Shown: piece by piece, positions 61,938-64,000 of the stretch
Layout: each line of letters opens with the position of its first letter
Numbering within the stretch: position 1 is the first letter of the stretch
Assembly: GCA_050633105.1 (NCBI GenBank)
Contig: JBOEFW010000026.1
Span: 44,429-108,428, forward strand
Direction of reading: 5' to 3'
Length of the DNA: 64,000 bases
Source of the DNA: Aureispira sp050633105
GTDB taxonomy: Bacteria > Bacteroidota > Bacteroidia > Chitinophagales > Saprospiraceae
Made by a program: the position numbers and the translations under genes
Notes under the pieces: model-generated
The model's input: the letters and a program-made list of their open reading frames with translations, nothing else
Database searches by the model: none
Told to the model about the DNA's origin: nothing

Positions 61938-62579
61938 ATGGACATAAATAAACACATAGAGCATACCCTACTTAAACCCAATACAAGTAAAACCGATATA
62001 GAACAACTCTGTCAAGAAGCAATAGAGTTTGGCTTTGCGGCAGTTTGTGTGCCTCCCTTTTATGTGAGAACAGCATCGGATGCTTTAAAAGAACACCCCA
62101 TCAAAACAGTAACGGTCATTGGTTATCCTATGGGATACCATGCAATTCCTGTAAAAGTGGAAGAAATTAAACGAGCAATTGATGAAGGAGTAGATGAGAT
62201 TGATGTTGTTGTGAATGTAGCGGCGATCAAGGATAATAATTGGTCCCATATCAGGAATGATATTGATAGTGTAACAACTGCGGCTCATCTTAAAAGCAAA
62301 AAAGCTCGTATGATTGTAGAGGCAGAGTTATTAACAAAGCAAGAACTTAGCAAACTCTGTGAAATCTGTAAAGAAGTACAAGTCGATGGGATTAAGAATA
62401 CAACAGATCAAGTAGAAAGCACCATTACTTTAGAAATGCTAAAATTATTGCAAGACCAAAGTAGTGATACCCCAATCGTAGCAGCAGGGGCACTGCACAA
62501 CCATGCCTTTGCTGTAGCCTTGTTAGAAGCAGGCGCAAAACGCATCAGTACAACTAATGCCTTGCAATTAATTAAATAA
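61938..62579 (+). CDS. deoC: DeoC-family aldolase with altered active-site lysine motif
   Basis: 213 residues. The DeoC fold is clear: IEHTLLKPNTSKTDIEQLC, FGFAAVCVPPFYV, VIGYPMGYHAIPVKVEEI and EGVDEIDVVVNV (with the Asp corresponding to E. coli D102). The Schiff-base Lys is kept (GIKNTT, K153 here) but the usual F-I-K-T-S-T-G is changed. The second catalytic Lys of the V/F-K-x-A-G-G motif is replaced (IVAAGALHNH). This variant may have low or different aldolase activity. Seven bases before the SPOR-protein gene. Confidence 0.85.
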   Translation: MDINKHIEHTLLKPNTSKTDIEQLCQEAIEFGFAAVCVPPFYVRTASDALKEHPIKTVTVIGYPMGYHAIPVKVEEIKRAIDEGVDEIDVVVNVAAIKDNNWSHIRNDIDSVTTAAHLKSKKARMIVEAELLTKQELSKLCEICKEVQVDGIKNTTDQVESTITLEMLKLLQDQSSDTPIVAAGALHNHAFAVALLEAGAKRISTTNALQLIK

Positions 62580-62586
62580 GGAAGTT

Positions 62587-62997
62587 ATGAAATACCTTGT
62601 TACTATTCTATGGTTACTATATATAGTAAGTAATACACAGGCGCAACCCTCAGAAGGAATTGTGCGTGTAACTGAAGAATCTAATATTCGCCAAATATTG
62701 GATCATAGGAAATCGCTCAACTTTCAGAGAGATCGCCATATTAAGGTTTGGAGCGTGCAATTGTTCTTAACAAGGGATAAATATCTAGCGACACAAAAGG
62801 TAAGTGAGATTAAGCAACGCACGAAATACCTCCGTTCAGAGATTGATTGGTTTTATGAAGCCCCTTATTATAGGATTTATGCAGGGGGCTTTTATACTAA
62901 GTTAGAGGCCGCATCTCTATTAAGTAAAGTAGCAGATGTTTACCCTGATGCAATTTTATTTAAAAATACAGAGGCAAAACCAAGTGATATGCCATAA
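62587..62997 (+). CDS. Exported SPOR-like domain protein
   Basis: 136 residues. Signal peptide (LVTILWLLYIVSNTQAQ) and a C-terminal SPOR-like fold (IKVWSVQLFLTRDKYLATQK; PYYRIYAGGFYTKLEAASLL). SPOR domains bind denuded peptidoglycan at division sites. It probably forms an operon with deoC and is closed by a terminator at 63049. Confidence 0.78.
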   Translation: MKYLVTILWLLYIVSNTQAQPSEGIVRVTEESNIRQILDHRKSLNFQRDRHIKVWSVQLFLTRDKYLATQKVSEIKQRTKYLRSEIDWFYEAPYYRIYAGGFYTKLEAASLLSKVADVYPDAILFKNTEAKPSDMP

Positions 62998-63048
62998 CCT
63001 AGAAAGGTTAAAAATATAGCAATCAATATATTGCGAGCAATACCAAAA

Positions 63049-63077
63049 ACTATCTTCTAAAAAAGATAGTTTTTTTT
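63049..63077 (+). terminator. Terminator of the deoC-SPOR operon
   Basis: ACTATCTT (63049-63056) pairs with AAGATAGT (63063-63070), followed by seven T. Confidence 0.85.
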
Positions 63078-63087
63078 CGTCAAAAGC

Positions 63088-63118
63088 TTGTGGAAAAGTA
63101 AAAGTCGTCGTACATTTG
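63088..63118 (+). promoter_or_regulatory. Array promoter P1
   Basis: TTG (63088-63090), 20-nt spacer, TACATTTG (63111-63118), then CAACCGCTTC. Confidence 0.65.
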
Positions 63119-63210
63119 CAACCGCTTCGATAGAGAGGCGATGAGATACAAGGGCAGAAAGTCGCAAACAAAAAACTTTGAAAAAAAGTTCAAAAGATTT
63201 TAAAGGAAAG

Positions 63211-63241
63211 TTTGCAAAATTAAAAAGTTGTTGTATCTTTG
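63211..63241 (+). promoter_or_regulatory. Array promoter P2
   Basis: TTTG (63211-63214), 19-nt spacer, TATCTTTG (63234-63241), then CAATCGCTTC. Confidence 0.65.
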
Positions 63242-63387
63242 CAATCGCTTCTATGGAGAATGACTCAAATGAGTTGTTCAAAGAAAAAGAAGAAGCATGA
63301 AAATAAAGGTCAAATATTGAACAAGACCAAAGTTAAATTGTGAGTAAAGTAACCTTTAAATAAAGGTGAAAAAATAAGCAAAAAACA

Positions 63388-63419
63388 TTTGGTGGTTCAA
63401 GAATAAAGTTAGACCTTTG
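63388..63419 (+). promoter_or_regulatory. Array promoter P3 (first of the 184-bp repeats)
   Basis: TTTG (63388-63391), 20-nt spacer, GACCTTTG (63412-63419), then CAATCGCTTC. The -7 box differs from consensus at its first base. Confidence 0.6.
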
Positions 63420-63571
63420 CAATCGCTTCTACGGAGAATGATTTATAAATAATTATTCAAAGAAAAAGAGGAAGTGATTTTGAAATGAAGGAGGTCAAAT
63501 ATCGAACAAGACCAAAGTTAAATTGTGAGTAAAGTAACCTTTAAATAAAGGTGAAAAAATAAGCAAAAACA

Positions 63572-63603
63572 TTTGGTGGTTCAAGAATAAAGTTAGACCT
63601 TTG
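63572..63603 (+). promoter_or_regulatory. Array promoter P4
   Basis: TTTG (63572-63575), 20-nt spacer, GACCTTTG (63596-63603), then CAATCGCTTC; exactly 184 bp after P3. Confidence 0.6.
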
Positions 63604-63755
63604 CAATCGCTTCTACGGAGAATGACTCAAATGAGTTGTTCAAAGAAAAAGAGGAAGTGATTTTGAAAATGAAGGAGGTCAAATATTGAACAAGACTAAA
63701 GTTAATTGTGAGTAAAGTAATCTTTAAATAAAGATGAAAAAAATAAGCAAAAACA

Positions 63756-63787
63756 TTTGGTGGTTCAAGAATAAAGTTAGACCTTTG
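63756..63787 (+). promoter_or_regulatory. Array promoter P5
   Basis: TTTG (63756-63759), 20-nt spacer, GACCTTTG (63780-63787), then CAATCGCTTC; exactly 184 bp after P4. Confidence 0.6.
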
Positions 63788-63865
63788 CAATCGCTTCGAT
63801 GGTAAACAAAGAAGCAAAAATGAAAAGCACTGAAAAATATTTTTTTCAAAAAAAGTTTGAAAAGA

Positions 63866-63897
63866 TTTGGTGTTTAGAAAATAAAGTTAGACATTTG
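63866..63897 (+). promoter_or_regulatory. Array promoter P6
   Basis: TTTG (63866-63869), 20-nt spacer, GACATTTG (63890-63897), then CAACCGCTTC. Last promoter before the window edge. Confidence 0.6.
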
Positions 63898-64000
63898 CAA
63901 CCGCTTCAACGCACAGACATTGAAAGATAAAGTGTAAGAAGGGTTAAAAAATAACTCTGGAGACAGAGAAAAGGCTGGTCATGAAGTTGATTAGTTGGGT

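Larger units (their letters stand above)
63235..63910 (+). repeat. Tandem 184-bp repeats carrying promoters
   Basis: Each unit contains CATTTGGTGGTTCAAGAATA, the -7 region and CAATCGCTTC, then an AGAATGA...GTTCAAAGAAAAAG segment and GGTCAAATATTGAACAAGAC. P3, P4 and P5 are spaced exactly 184 bp; the unit after P2 is slightly shorter (178 bp) and the P6 unit is truncated. No protein gene is supported in 62998-64000. Confidence 0.8.

Noticed and set aside
63235..63910. Possible CRISPR array
   Set aside because: The repeat unit is 184 bp with no short repeat-spacer alternation and no cas genes; the units carry promoters.
62998..64000. rRNA or tRNA gene at the right edge
   Set aside because: No 16S 5' sequence or tRNA cloverleaf is visible before the window ends; only the presumed leader and promoters are.

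Overview
The window looks like a chromosomal segment of a Bacteroidota bacterium. The evidence is TAnnTTTG-type -7 promoter elements, almost no Shine-Dalgarno sequences, a type IX secretion (T9SS) sorting-domain remnant, SPOR, DUF3078 and Wzi-like envelope proteins, and the Bacteroidota order of the ribosomal protein cluster. A member of the Saprospiria such as Aureispira is my guess; no 16S gene is visible to test it. The DNA is moderately AT-rich and contains two runs of N (49779-50005 and 60464-60501), so it is a draft scaffold.

Layout. (1) 1-4651, minus strand: four tandem paralogues encoding secreted proteins rich in YD/RHS-like repeats, the last cut by the window edge. (2) 5250-17713: a DUF58 gene, then a Septu-like two-gene defence module (ATPase plus HNH nuclease), a small zinc-ribbon protein, an MDR oxidoreductase, and the rest of the membrane-associated MoxR cluster (RDD, SpoIIM-like, DUF4129, DUF4350, MoxR), ending with a DUF5522 protein. 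DUF58 normally sits beside MoxR, so the cluster appears split by the inserted genes. (3) 17925-22700: a lineage-specific accessory island with a coiled-coil-rich protein, a 730-residue protein whose C-terminal part resembles an aerolysin/ETX-type pore-forming module, and a frame-broken paralogue of it. (4) 22981-42120: the str-S10-spc-alpha cluster from rpsL to rplQ, all on the plus strand, 31 protein genes with secY, infA and rpoA, lacking tuf and map. Several members are unusual: L4 has an insertion of about 62 residues, L15 has a duplicated C-terminal domain, and the rplP and rpsD leaders carry RNA-like structures. (5) 42168-62997: housekeeping and envelope genes (flippase, Ca2+/Na+ antiporter, HflX, PagL-like deacylase, DUF3078, amidohydrolase, ankyrin protein, Wzi-like barrel, thioredoxin-TPR protein, YqeY, CvpA, PabA/TrpG, CBS protein, alkaline phosphatase, an atypical DeoC, SPOR protein) with repeats and a T9SS-domain remnant in between. 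(6) 63040-64000: a gene-free array of about six tandem promoters, three of them on an exact 184-bp period, probably driving a stable-RNA operon just beyond the window.

The strongest candidates for undescribed biology are the pore-former-like protein family, the tandem covarying hairpins upstream of rpsD, the L15 domain duplication, the Septu ATPase with an uncharacterised N-terminal region, and the multi-promoter array at the right edge.
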